Positions 28,180 through 36,002 of a DNA stretch of 58,346 bases are shown piece after piece (the stretch's first letter is position 1; every line of letters begins with the position of its first letter). This DNA comes from an uncultured Lachnospiraceae bacterium (GTDB lineage Bacteria > Bacillota > Clostridia > Lachnospirales > Lachnospiraceae): positions 1-58,346 of the forward strand of contig CANRGP010000002.1 of the NCBI GenBank assembly GCA_947630085.1, given 5' to 3'. The notes under the pieces are model-generated. The model was not told the origin of the DNA. It searched no databases and was given only the letters and a program-made list of their open reading frames with translations. A program made the position numbers and the translations under genes.

Positions 28180-31100
28180 ATGAAGAATAAAAGAGAATGG
28201 AAGAGAAGATGCCGCGCGGCGATCAATCTCTTCCTGGCAGTGGCATTATTTGTGAATATGTTCGGTGCCACCGCGTTCGCGACCACTGGAAGTCGCGGGG
28301 GGGTAACGGGTAACGGAGAGCCCGGCGCAGGTTTTGAAAATCAGAATGAAGAGCCGACGGAGCCGGATACAGCTACGCCCGGAGACGCGGATGAGGCAGA
28401 GCAGGGAACCAGGAACCTTGTATCCGAGATTGCCGAGTACAGGGGAACCGGGCTGCAGTCTGAGAATCCGCCTCAGGGCAATGGAATCATGCCGATGGCG
28501 AGATCTACTATACGGACCAAAACAAATGATTTTACAGGTTATCAAGGTTCAATCGATAAAGCTGTCGGAGAAACCGGGTTTGTTCAGAATCTGCCTTATT
28601 TGATGGGCGATTGTTCTTTTGGCGATCCAATTTTAGTCGTGCCGGTTGACGATAATTATGGTTATTACGATGCAAATGTGACGGATAGCGCCGGGATTTT
28701 GAACGGCAGTTATTCGACAGATGGTTACAGAGCAAATTATGGAGATGAATATTGGGACGATTATTATGGTTGGCCTGCTTTCACCTATGATTATACGGCG
28801 AGTCGTCCCGGTAAAACGACACTGAGTTTGAAGTATTCTTATCAGTTTAATTGCGATGAGTATGGGGAGGATAGATGCGGTATTTGTGCTTATTATGGGA
28901 TCGATAACTATATTTACTGCAATATCCACCAGACAAAGACCGCGACGCCGTATTATAACATCAATGTCTACGCCAATTACACACTGAACTTTGATGCCAA
29001 CGGCGGCAATGGCGCACCGAATAATGTGACTCAAGGCAGGGTGTTTGATGATAAATTTCTAATTACGATACCCAATAGTATACCAACCAAAGATGGTGCA
29101 ACGTTTCTTGGTTGGGCCTCTGATAAAGATGCCACGTCATCTGAATATCAACCAGGTGATAGTTACACAATTAGCTGGACAGAAAGTGATGGAGCCAATG
29201 CAGTCCGTACTTTGTATGCGGTGTGGGATGACGGAACAGCGGGCGTACCAGAACCACCTAAAGCCAGTGACTTGTACGGGATCTTTAACCATGAAATGGT
29301 CACTGTTAAATGTGTGAGTCCAAATGAGACAAATCCTGTTCATGCTGCTTGTACTTACACCACTTGGAATGGAGGGGATAGTAATTACATAATTGGTAAG
29401 GTGGAGGAGTCTGATGGAAGGTACATTTGCACGGTTATTCTTGATTTAGAAGGATATGTAGAAAGATATAGTCTTTTAGCTCCGTCTCAAGGCGCAGGTA
29501 TTAGCCATATGCTTGCAACTGGGGAAGCGACAACCAAAGAGGTTACGCTGACATGGGATGGAATGAAGTGGATAGCTCCAGATTGGTCGCCTATTGTGGT
29601 GAAAGCGGTTTGCCAGCCTCAGGAACCGGTGCTTCCGGATCCGAAGAACGGCGATCTTTCTGTGACAAAAACAGTAGCAGGTTCAAAATTTGAGTTTACG
29701 TCGGGCGAAACTGTCACATGGAACATTACAATCAAAAATAACACGAGTTATGATAAGTATGTTGATGTGACAGATAATTTGCCTGGTGCAACTTTGCGTT
29801 ACGATGATGGAACTGTTGTAAGTGGAACGGTTTATGTCAAAGCAAAAGGCACTGTGATATTAAAGGCAAGTTACGTAATTCCGGAAGGCAGCGCGGCTGG
29901 TACAATTTCTAATACAGCTACAGTAACAGACAACGGGTCTGATCCGGATGCGCCTGTTGAGCATGGAATAAGTTATAGTGCGCAGGATAATAATGCTACT
30001 GTTAGGCCAGAGGCTTCAGAAAAGATCACGGTTAAGTTTAACGATGGCGAAGCCAGTGGTCATGCATTTGCGGAGCAGACGTACAATCCCGAGAAGCGAG
30101 CAGACGGGGACTACATTGATCTGTTCAATACCAGTGAATATGCTCATGCCCCGCAGCTCGACGATGAACATCATCCCATGTGGACCGGTTATGTCTTCAA
30201 AGGGTGGGAGAGATCCGAAGATTCAAATGGCAATGTAACCTATACTGCTACTTGGGAAAAAGATGTCCCGAAGGGGCCTGCGCCATCCCTGGAGACTTTG
30301 CGGGACAAAATCACGAATATCATGGTTGATTGTGTTACCACCGAAGGGGAACATGAGACCAAGAACTATCCCGTTCAGGAAGGCAGCTACACCGTTGGAG
30401 ACTTGTACACTCCTCAGGGTGGCGGTGCTCAGTGGGTTGATGTCACCTTTGATGCATCCAAGTATGTTGAACTCTACAACAGCGATATTGGTGTTACCCA
30501 CACAAGTGTCTCCGGCTCCGAGCAGATCGTAGTGTCCTTTATGTACTTTGAGAGCGGTGCTGCTGATGCTGGGAAATGGTGGCTTGTCAACAAGGAGGGT
30601 ACGCCTAGTTCGGAAAATAAAACTGACATTACCTTTAAGGTTGAGCATGAGAATATGCTTCCGGAGCCCCAGAGAGATGATCTGGAAGTTTCTAAAGTAG
30701 TGACTTCCGCTCTTGAAGTGAAGCCTGGTGAAAAGGTGACATGGGATATTGAGATAACCAATACTACAGATTATCACAAGTATGTTATGGTAGAGGATCA
30801 GTTGGATGGCGTTTTGCTGAGCTATCCGGAAGGCAGTCTGGAAAACGGTCTGCTGCATATTGCTCCGGGAGAGACGGTTAAGGTGAAAGCTGAATATACA
30901 GTTCCGGCGGATGCAGCGACCGGAGCGATCAGCAACACAGCTGTAGTAACGGATAAAGGGTCTGACAAAGACAATCTGGCAGAGCCTGGCATCAGTCACA
31001 GCGCTACTAATTCAAGTGCCCAGGTCGTACCAAAGACGTATACAGTTAAATATACGGACGGTGTGGAAGACAAAGAGATATTTAAAGACCAGACGTATAC

Positions 31101-31992
31101 GGTCGAAGAGGGTCAGAGCGTCCCGAAATTTAATTCCTGTACAGATGGCAAGGCGAGGGTAGACGAAAAGGGCAATCCGGTTCGTGACGGATATGTTTTT
31201 GATGGATGGACTGAGGAGAAAGAGGAATCAACCGGCAATGTGACCTATACGGCCCAGTGGAAGGAAGAGACAACCGGCGGCGGAGAAACCAATCCCGGCG
31301 GCGGTGAGACGAATCCCGGCGGCGGAGAAACCAATCCTGGCGGCGGCGAGACGAATCCCGGCGGCGGAGAAACTAACCCCGGTGGCGGAGAGACGAATCC
31401 CGGCGGCGGAGAAACTAACCCCGGTGGCGGTGAGACGAATCCCGGCGGCGGAGAAACCAATCCTGGCGGCGGCGAGACGAATCCCGGCGGCGGAGAGACG
31501 AATCCCGGCGGCGGAGAAACCAATCCTGGCGGCGGAGAGACGAATCCTGGCGGCGGAGAGACGAATCCTGGCGGTGGAACAACTGGCGGAACGACCGGTG
31601 GAACAACTGGCGGAACGACCGGTGGAACAACTGGCGGAACGACTGGCGGAACAACCGGCGGAACAACCGGCGGAACAACCGGTGGAACGACTGGCGGAGC
31701 AACTGGCGGAACAACCGGTGGAACGACCGGTGGAGCAACTGGCGGACTTGTTGAGATCCAGGATGACGAAGTACCGCTGGCAACCGCTGACGGTATCGTT
31801 CCTCAGTCCTCCGGAAGCACGGCAGGCAGTCAGCTGGTTATGATTGAGGACGAGGAAGTACCGCTTACCGATATTCCGAAAACCAGAGATACTATGCGGG
31901 GTGGTTTGTTCGGACTCCTCAGTCTGCTTGCTCTGGCCGGAATGGTGCTGACAGGCAGCATGGAGAGTATAAGAAGGAAAAAAGAACAGTAA
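28180..31992 (+). CDS. large repeat-rich cell-surface protein
   Basis: A 1270-residue secreted protein. After a signal peptide (to about residue 36) come a novel N-terminal region, an InlB/Listeria-Bacteroides-type repeat (about 265-352, NFDANGG...FLGWASD), and two copies of a module made of a DUF11-like domain (about 491-606 and 833-950, SVTKTV...ETVTWNITIKN) plus another InlB-type repeat. Then follow 14 GGGETNP units, 14 TTGG-type units, two LVxIxDxEVPL motifs, IPKTRD, a hydrophobic helix and RRKKEQ. This is cell-wall sorting architecture, but the motif has R where G is usual. It is AT-richer than its neighbours. An adhesin role is inferred. Confidence 0.85.
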   Translation: MKNKREWKRRCRAAINLFLAVALFVNMFGATAFATTGSRGGVTGNGEPGAGFENQNEEPTEPDTATPGDADEAEQGTRNLVSEIAEYRGTGLQSENPPQGNGIMPMARSTIRTKTNDFTGYQGSIDKAVGETGFVQNLPYLMGDCSFGDPILVVPVDDNYGYYDANVTDSAGILNGSYSTDGYRANYGDEYWDDYYGWPAFTYDYTASRPGKTTLSLKYSYQFNCDEYGEDRCGICAYYGIDNYIYCNIHQTKTATPYYNINVYANYTLNFDANGGNGAPNNVTQGRVFDDKFLITIPNSIPTKDGATFLGWASDKDATSSEYQPGDSYTISWTESDGANAVRTLYAVWDDGTAGVPEPPKASDLYGIFNHEMVTVKCVSPNETNPVHAACTYTTWNGGDSNYIIGKVEESDGRYICTVILDLEGYVERYSLLAPSQGAGISHMLATGEATTKEVTLTWDGMKWIAPDWSPIVVKAVCQPQEPVLPDPKNGDLSVTKTVAGSKFEFTSGETVTWNITIKNNTSYDKYVDVTDNLPGATLRYDDGTVVSGTVYVKAKGTVILKASYVIPEGSAAGTISNTATVTDNGSDPDAPVEHGISYSAQDNNATVRPEASEKITVKFNDGEASGHAFAEQTYNPEKRADGDYIDLFNTSEYAHAPQLDDEHHPMWTGYVFKGWERSEDSNGNVTYTATWEKDVPKGPAPSLETLRDKITNIMVDCVTTEGEHETKNYPVQEGSYTVGDLYTPQGGGAQWVDVTFDASKYVELYNSDIGVTHTSVSGSEQIVVSFMYFESGAADAGKWWLVNKEGTPSSENKTDITFKVEHENMLPEPQRDDLEVSKVVTSALEVKPGEKVTWDIEITNTTDYHKYVMVEDQLDGVLLSYPEGSLENGLLHIAPGETVKVKAEYTVPADAATGAISNTAVVTDKGSDKDNLAEPGISHSATNSSAQVVPKTYTVKYTDGVEDKEIFKDQTYTVEEGQSVPKFNSCTDGKARVDEKGNPVRDGYVFDGWTEEKEESTGNVTYTAQWKEETTGGGETNPGGGETNPGGGETNPGGGETNPGGGETNPGGGETNPGGGETNPGGGETNPGGGETNPGGGETNPGGGETNPGGGETNPGGGETNPGGGETNPGGGTTGGTTGGTTGGTTGGTTGGTTGGTTGGTTGGTTGGTTGGATGGTTGGTTGGATGGLVEIQDDEVPLATADGIVPQSSGSTAGSQLVMIEDEEVPLTDIPKTRDTMRGGLFGLLSLLALAGMVLTGSMESIRRKKEQ
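31276..31569 (+). repeat. 14 tandem 21-bp units encoding GGGETNP
   Basis: Fourteen in-frame units of the type GGCGGCGGAGAAACCAATCCC with mostly synonymous differences. The variants are partly shuffled, suggesting past slippage or recombination. Encodes a flexible wall-spanning linker of the surface protein. Confidence 0.95.
31579..31746 (+). repeat. 14 tandem 12-bp units encoding T/A-T-G-G
   Basis: Fourteen units of ACAACTGGCGGA type, eleven or so TTGG and three beginning with Ala-coding GCA, directly after the 21-bp array. Same linker region of the surface protein. Confidence 0.92.
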
Positions 31993-32148
31993 TTCTTTTC
32001 AGGGGCGCCGCCATCGGTCTGATGTGCGGCGCCCGGTTATTGCGTACAAACGGGAGGGAGCTTCTGCCTGCATTACGTCAATTATGAATAGAGTCTTTAA
32101 GAGTTATTGCGCGGATAGTTGACCTCGTATTTCAAAGCGGCAATCATT

Positions 32149-32178
32149 AGGGTGCTCATCAGCACTCTTTTCTTATTA
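32149..32178 (+). terminator. probable terminator of the surface-protein gene
   Basis: AGGGTGCT and AGCACTCT form an 8-bp stem (one G-T) with loop CATC followed by TTTTCTTATT. A stronger stem without T run, GGGCGCCGC/GCGGCGCCC (32003-32034), lies nearer the stop. The rest of the 300-nt gap shows no gene. Confidence 0.7.
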
Positions 32179-32243
32179 TTCATCTACTAATTTTGAATCT
32201 TAACAATAGTGGGAGTATGATTTTGCCAAAATAATGCAAATGC

Positions 32244-32276
32244 TTTACTTTTTCGTTACAATGTCATATACTATAT
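32244..32276 (+). promoter_or_regulatory. promoter and candidate operator of the toxin-antitoxin pair
   Basis: TTTACT (32244-32249), 17 nt, TATACT (32267-32272). The -10 overlaps the inverted repeat ATATA-C-TATAT (32266-32276), a plausible binding site for autorepression by the antitoxin/toxin complex as known for RelB/DinJ-type modules. Confidence 0.6.
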
Positions 32277-32294
32277 TCGAAAGGAGCGTTTTGT

Positions 32295-32564
32295 ATGGCA
32301 CAGACAGTTAATGTGAACTTCCGTATGGATGCGGATTTGAAGAAAAGCATGGAGCAGACCTGCTCTGATTTGGGGATGTCTATGAGTACGGCATTTACCA
32401 TTTTCGCAAAAAAGGTAAGCCGTGAGAAGCGTATTCCGTTCGAGGTATCGGCGGATCCTTTCTATTCGGAAAGCAATATTCGCTATCTGGAACGAAAAAA
32501 AAAGGAGATTGACGAAGGCAGAGCGCATTTTGCAGAGCATGACTTGATAGAGGTGGATGACTGA
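32295..32564 (+). CDS. RelB/DinJ-family antitoxin
   Basis: An 89-residue protein. The N-terminal MAQTVNVNFRMDADLKKSMEQTCSDLGMSMSTAFTIFAKKV is a ribbon-helix-helix of the RelB/DinJ type, which binds DNA as a dimer. The C-terminal part would wrap the toxin. GAAAGGAG precedes the ATG, and the stop overlaps the toxin start by one base (TGATG). AT-richer than the core genes nearby. Confidence 0.9.
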   Translation: MAQTVNVNFRMDADLKKSMEQTCSDLGMSMSTAFTIFAKKVSREKRIPFEVSADPFYSESNIRYLERKKKEIDEGRAHFAEHDLIEVDD

Positions 32565-32824
32565 TGCGGTTATCATGGGAGGATGAAGCCTGGGCGGATT
32601 ACCTCTATTGGCAGGGACAGGATAAAAGGACCTTAAAGCGTATCAATATGCTGATAAAGGATATACAGAGAAGTCCATATGAGGGAATAGGAAAGCCGGA
32701 ACCGCTAAAGGAAAATCTAAACGGTATGTGGAGCAGACGCATAGACGAGGTCAACAGGATAGTCTATTATGAGAAATACGATGGCATTATTATAGTGTCA
32801 TGCCGGGGTCATTATGATGATTGA
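32564..32824 (+). CDS. Txe/YoeB-family toxin
   Basis: An 86-residue ribosome-dependent mRNA interferase of the YoeB/Txe family. LSWEDEAWADYLYWQGQDKRTLKRINMLIKDI, YEGIGKPEPLKENLNGMWSRRIDEVNRIVYY and the C-terminal IIVSCRGHYDD match the family, including the Glu, Arg and C-terminal His-Tyr of the active site. It is coupled to the antitoxin. Together they form an apparently intact module. Confidence 0.92.
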   Translation: MRLSWEDEAWADYLYWQGQDKRTLKRINMLIKDIQRSPYEGIGKPEPLKENLNGMWSRRIDEVNRIVYYEKYDGIIIVSCRGHYDD

Positions 32825-32884
32825 GTTTTGATAAGGCCAGAATAGTATCCTAAATTCAAAGGGACAACAAAAGGACACTGAAAA

Positions 32885-32916
32885 GGAGCAAACCATCTCT
32901 GATTTGCTCCCTTATA
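32885..32916 (+). terminator. possible terminator of the toxin-antitoxin pair
   Basis: GGAGCAAA and TTTGCTCC form an 8-bp stem with a 10-nt loop followed by CTTATATT; the T run is poor. Confidence 0.45.
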
Positions 32917-32948
32917 TTCCGAAAACTCCTTAAAACTATCGCCTGAGA

Positions 32949-33491
32949 TCAGCCAAAGTACCTCTCCAGCAGTCCCTTAAACGCCTTGCCATGTCTCGCC
33001 TCGTCGCGGGCCATCTCATGGACGGTGTCGTGGATCGCATCCAGATTCAGCTCCTTCGCGCGCTTCGCCAGGTCAACCTTGCCGGCGGTGGCGCCGTTCT
33101 CGGCGGCTACGCGCAGCTCCAGGTTCTTCTTGGTGCTGTCCGTGACGACCTCGCCCAGAAGCTCGGCGAACTTCGCTGCGTGCTCAGCCTCTTCGTAGGC
33201 GGCCTTCTCATAATACATACCGACCTCCGGATAGCCTTCTCTGTGGGCGACTCTCGCCATAGCCAGGTACATACCAACCTCGGTGCACTCGCCTTCAAAG
33301 TTGGCCCTCAGATCCGCCACGATATCCTCGCGGACACCCTTCGCTACGCCGATGCTGTGCTCGGCGGCCCAGGTCATCTCATCCTTCTGCTCCTCGAACT
33401 TGTCCGCCGGCGCCTTGCAGACCGGGCAGGCTTCGGGGGGAGTGTCGCCTTCATGTACATAACCGCAGACCTTGCAAACCCATTTTTTCAT
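32949..33491 (-). CDS. reverse-domain rubrerythrin
   Basis: A 180-residue cytoplasmic peroxide-reducing diiron protein. The rubredoxin domain is N-terminal ([10 protein letters not shown] and CPVCKAP) and the diiron four-helix domain follows, with ExxH-type ligands in [27 protein letters not shown] and [10 protein letters not shown]. This order is the reverse of classical rubrerythrin and is known from anaerobic Clostridia. Its promoter overlaps a PerR-like box, and a perR-like gene lies directly upstream. Confidence 0.92.
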   Translation of the reverse strand: MKKWVCKVCGYVHEGDTPPEACPVCKAPADKFEEQKDEMTWAAEHSIGVAKGVREDIVADLRANFEGECTEVGMYLAMARVAHREGYPEVGMYYEKAAYEEAEHAAKFAELLGEVVTDSTKKNLELRVAAENGATAGKVDLAKRAKELNLDAIHDTVHEMARDEARHGKAFKGLLERYFG

Positions 33492-33566
33492 CGTTAATGT
33501 CTCCTTTTTAATAAATTTTGTATTTTGTCCTACGATCTCCTGATATAGAGATAATAGGAATGATTC

Positions 33567-33603
33567 TTAATATTATAGTAACATATGGAAAAAGACCTGT
33601 CAA
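33567..33603 (-). promoter_or_regulatory. rubrerythrin promoter with PerR-like box
   Basis: On the minus strand TTGACA (33603-33598) and TACTAT (33580-33575) are 17 nt apart. The -10 lies within TTACTATAATATTAA (33581-33567), which matches about 10 or 11 of 14 specified bases of the PerR consensus TTATAATNATTATAA. The -35 overlaps the end of the upstream perR-like gene. Confidence 0.65.
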
Positions 33604-34001
33604 TCGGATTCTTCCTCTTTTTTCAGACAATCTCCGCACGTTCCGTAGAAATAGGTGGTGTGGCTGTCGATCCGTCCGCCGCAGCAATCCTGGGCCCGGG
33701 CGTCGATCAGAGGGTCCGTCTCCATGGGAAGATCATACACCGCGCCGCACACGCCGCAAACGAAGTGATAGTGAGGATGTGTGTCCGCGTCAAAACGCTC
33801 CGGCCCGCTCCCGCAGCTTAAACGTCGGATCTCCCCCCTGTCGGCCAGGAGGTTCAGGTTCCGGTATACGGTTCCCAGGCTTATATTGGGAAACTCCCTG
33901 CGGATACTGGTGTAAATGGCGTCGGCGGTGGGATGATCGTGACGGTTCATCAGGCAGTTCATAATGGAATCTCTCTGACGGCTGTGTTTTAACGTCTTCA
34001 T
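33600..34001 (-). CDS. perR: Fur-family regulator, PerR-like
   Basis: A 133-residue DNA-binding protein. The winged helix includes SRQRDSIMNCL and HPTADAIYTSIRREFPNISLGTVYRNLNLLADRGEI; HPHYHFVCGVCGAVYDL and TCGDC carry the regulatory metal and structural Zn cysteine pairs. PerR is favoured over Fur by context (rubrerythrin next door, A+T-rich dyads). The start at 34001 (AAGGAAG upstream) is preferred to the track's 34076. Confidence 0.85.
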   Translation of the reverse strand: MKTLKHSRQRDSIMNCLMNRHDHPTADAIYTSIRREFPNISLGTVYRNLNLLADRGEIRRLSCGSGPERFDADTHPHYHFVCGVCGAVYDLPMETDPLIDARAQDCCGGRIDSHTTYFYGTCGDCLKKEEESD

Positions 34002-34026
34002 GCAGCTTCCTTTCTCCGAGAACACA

Positions 34027-34076
34027 CAATAACGATAACTATTATTGATTATATAGAAGAAACTGCCGGTTGTCAA
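34027..34076 (-). promoter_or_regulatory. perR-like gene promoter with dyad operator
   Basis: On the minus strand a perfect TTGACA (34076-34071) and a perfect TATAAT (34053-34048) are 17 nt apart. The inverted repeat CAATAA-N9-TTATTG (34027-34047) lies just downstream of the -10, consistent with autorepression. The -35 box contains the stop codon of the upstream LysR gene. Confidence 0.8.
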
Positions 34077-35029
34077 GAGACGCGGCCGCGGTTCAGCTGC
34101 TCCTTTGCGATCCGGATAAATTCCCTGGTGGCCTGGGACATATAATGCCCCTGATGATATCCGATACCGAGCGTTCCCCTCGCTTTGGGATTATCCAGGT
34201 GGTAAAAGCTGACGCCCGATTTGTTTTCCGAATGTGACAAAAGCATTTCGTTCCCCGACATGAACATTTTGGGATAGAAGGTCGCTCCCATACCTTTTAG
34301 GGAGAGGGCGAGGGCCGTCTCGATATTCTCCGTTTCAAGAGCGATGATCGGGGTGATCTGGGCATCGGCAAACATTTCGTCGGCGAGCGTCCGCACACGG
34401 TTTCCTTTGTTGATGAGAAGGAACGGACAGTCCCGCAGAAGGGACAGGTCGGCGGACTGTTTCAGATGCGCCTGGATCTGCTCGGAATTATCGGGATAAA
34501 GCTTTTCCAGCAGACTGTCCGGTACGATCAGCAGGATCTCTTCGGCGCATATGGGGACCGTCTCGATGTTGTCCACCCGGAAAGGAAGCATTCCGATCAC
34601 CAGATCCACGTCCCCGTGAAGCAGACCGGCATCAAGCTCGGTGGAATTGCCCTCCTTCATATGCAGTTCGATGTTGGGAAACCGCTGCTTATAAATAGGA
34701 AGGATCTCCGGAAGGATATTCCGTCCCCTGGTGTGGGACATACCGATGGTGAGGCGTCCCTTGGAAAAGTCCTTAATGTCTTCGATCTCCCGGTACATCT
34801 CATCTCTGAGCCGAAGGATCTCTCTCGCCTGTTTGGCCAGGATGGTGCCGCCGTAGGTAAGCGTCAGCGGGGAGGTGCGGTTAAAGAGCGCGAGGTCGAA
34901 TTCACGCTCCAGATTGGAGATGTGGCTGCTCAGGGACTGCTGGGAGATATTCAGCCGGCGGGCGGCTCTCGTAAAGCTGCATTCTTCCGCGGCTACGAGA
35001 AAATATTCCAGGTTCAGAAAGTTGATCAT
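34073..35029 (-). CDS. LysR-family transcriptional regulator
   Basis: A 318-residue regulator with an N-terminal HTH (NLEYFLVAAEECSFTRAARRLNISQQSLSSHISNLEREF) and a C-terminal substrate-binding domain starting at GRLTIGMSHTRG. The ligand is unknown. It starts 9 nt after the PHP phosphatase stop, so both genes probably share a transcript, which is unusual because LysR genes are more often divergent from their targets. Confidence 0.9.
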   Translation of the reverse strand: MINFLNLEYFLVAAEECSFTRAARRLNISQQSLSSHISNLEREFDLALFNRTSPLTLTYGGTILAKQAREILRLRDEMYREIEDIKDFSKGRLTIGMSHTRGRNILPEILPIYKQRFPNIELHMKEGNSTELDAGLLHGDVDLVIGMLPFRVDNIETVPICAEEILLIVPDSLLEKLYPDNSEQIQAHLKQSADLSLLRDCPFLLINKGNRVRTLADEMFADAQITPIIALETENIETALALSLKGMGATFYPKMFMSGNEMLLSHSENKSGVSFYHLDNPKARGTLGIGYHQGHYMSQATREFIRIAKEQLNRGRVS

Positions 35030-35038
35030 ACCGGCCTC

Positions 35039-35782
35039 CTAGAATCCCGCCTCATGGACCAGGTTCCCGTTAAGCGACGGGATATACTCCGCGAGCTTCT
35101 CAAGGGAGGTATTGACGATCAGCTCTTCCGGGAAATGCAGTTCCTCCAGAAGCTTCTGCGCCTCCGCGTGGTTCCCCACATCGGCGGCGACATGGGCGTC
35201 GCTCCCCATAATGACCGGGGTATGGTAATGGACGCAGCGCTCCAGGAGGGAGCAGTAGTTTTCGCGGGCGCCCTTCCGGGAGGAACGGGGATTGAGAGAG
35301 GAATTGTTGACCTCCAGAAGGACATGATGTTCCTTTGCGGCCGCGGCTACGGTGTCGTGGTCGATGGGAAAACGGTCGTCGTCCGGATGGCCGATGATCT
35401 TTACATACGGGTTCTTCATTGCCCCCACCATGGCGGAGGTGTTGCCGGTTACGGAAGCACGGGGATAACAGGGGACATGGATGCTGGCGATCGCATAATC
35501 CATTTTCCGCAAATAGTAGGGAGTGAGGTCCACATGGCCCTCGCAGTCAAGGATATTCAGCTCGCAGCCCATGAGGACCCGCACGCCATAGAGATGCGAA
35601 GGGATCACCTTGAAATTGATAAAATACAGCTCATGGGGAGCTCCGCCCATACGCGGCCCGTGCTCCGTACAGCCGAAGAGGGTCAGCTTTTTCTCGGAAG
35701 CGGCCTGCGCCATCTCATACAGAGTATTGTAGGCGTGTCCGCTGGCGATGGTATGCGTGTGCAAATCCATGATGTCTTTCAT
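35039..35782 (-). CDS. PHP-domain phosphatase (YcdX-like)
   Basis: A 247-residue metal-dependent hydrolase of the PHP fold. MDLHTHTIASGHAYNTLYEM, GCTEHGP, GCELNILD, IGHPDDDRF and MGSDAHVA supply the histidines and acids of the trinuclear metal site, as in E. coli YcdX. The natural substrate is not known. AAGGAAGG precedes the start. It is the first gene of a two-gene unit with the LysR regulator. Confidence 0.88.
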   Translation of the reverse strand: MKDIMDLHTHTIASGHAYNTLYEMAQAASEKKLTLFGCTEHGPRMGGAPHELYFINFKVIPSHLYGVRVLMGCELNILDCEGHVDLTPYYLRKMDYAIASIHVPCYPRASVTGNTSAMVGAMKNPYVKIIGHPDDDRFPIDHDTVAAAAKEHHVLLEVNNSSLNPRSSRKGARENYCSLLERCVHYHTPVIMGSDAHVAADVGNHAEAQKLLEELHFPEELIVNTSLEKLAEYIPSLNGNLVHEAGF

Positions 35783-36002
35783 AAATCCTTCCTTCTTTCT
35801 GAAGATTAAGGCCCGAAGAGGCCCGATCCTGCCCTCCGGGAGAGCGGGAAATGCCCTTTTTTCAAATATAGCATATTTTTTCTTAGAAAACTATAAAAAA
35901 AGTAAGGTAGAAATTCAAATTTTATAGTATAATAGATTTATACGCCGTTCCCGCAACAGGCGGGACGTGCACAATGCAAATATGCAGATGGAGGAACGCA
36001 AC

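Noticed and set aside
31245-31523. Minus-strand Pro-rich ORF over the repeat array (PPPGFVS repeats)
   Set aside because: It is the complement of the GGGETNP array; repeats in a multiple of three keep all frames open.
31276-31746. CRISPR-like regular repeats
   Set aside because: Units are contiguous, in frame and without unique spacers, so this is a protein-coding tandem array.
32003-32034. Intrinsic terminator right after the surface-protein gene
   Set aside because: The 9-bp stem is perfect but followed by GGTTATTG without a T run; the hairpin at 32149 is the better terminator.
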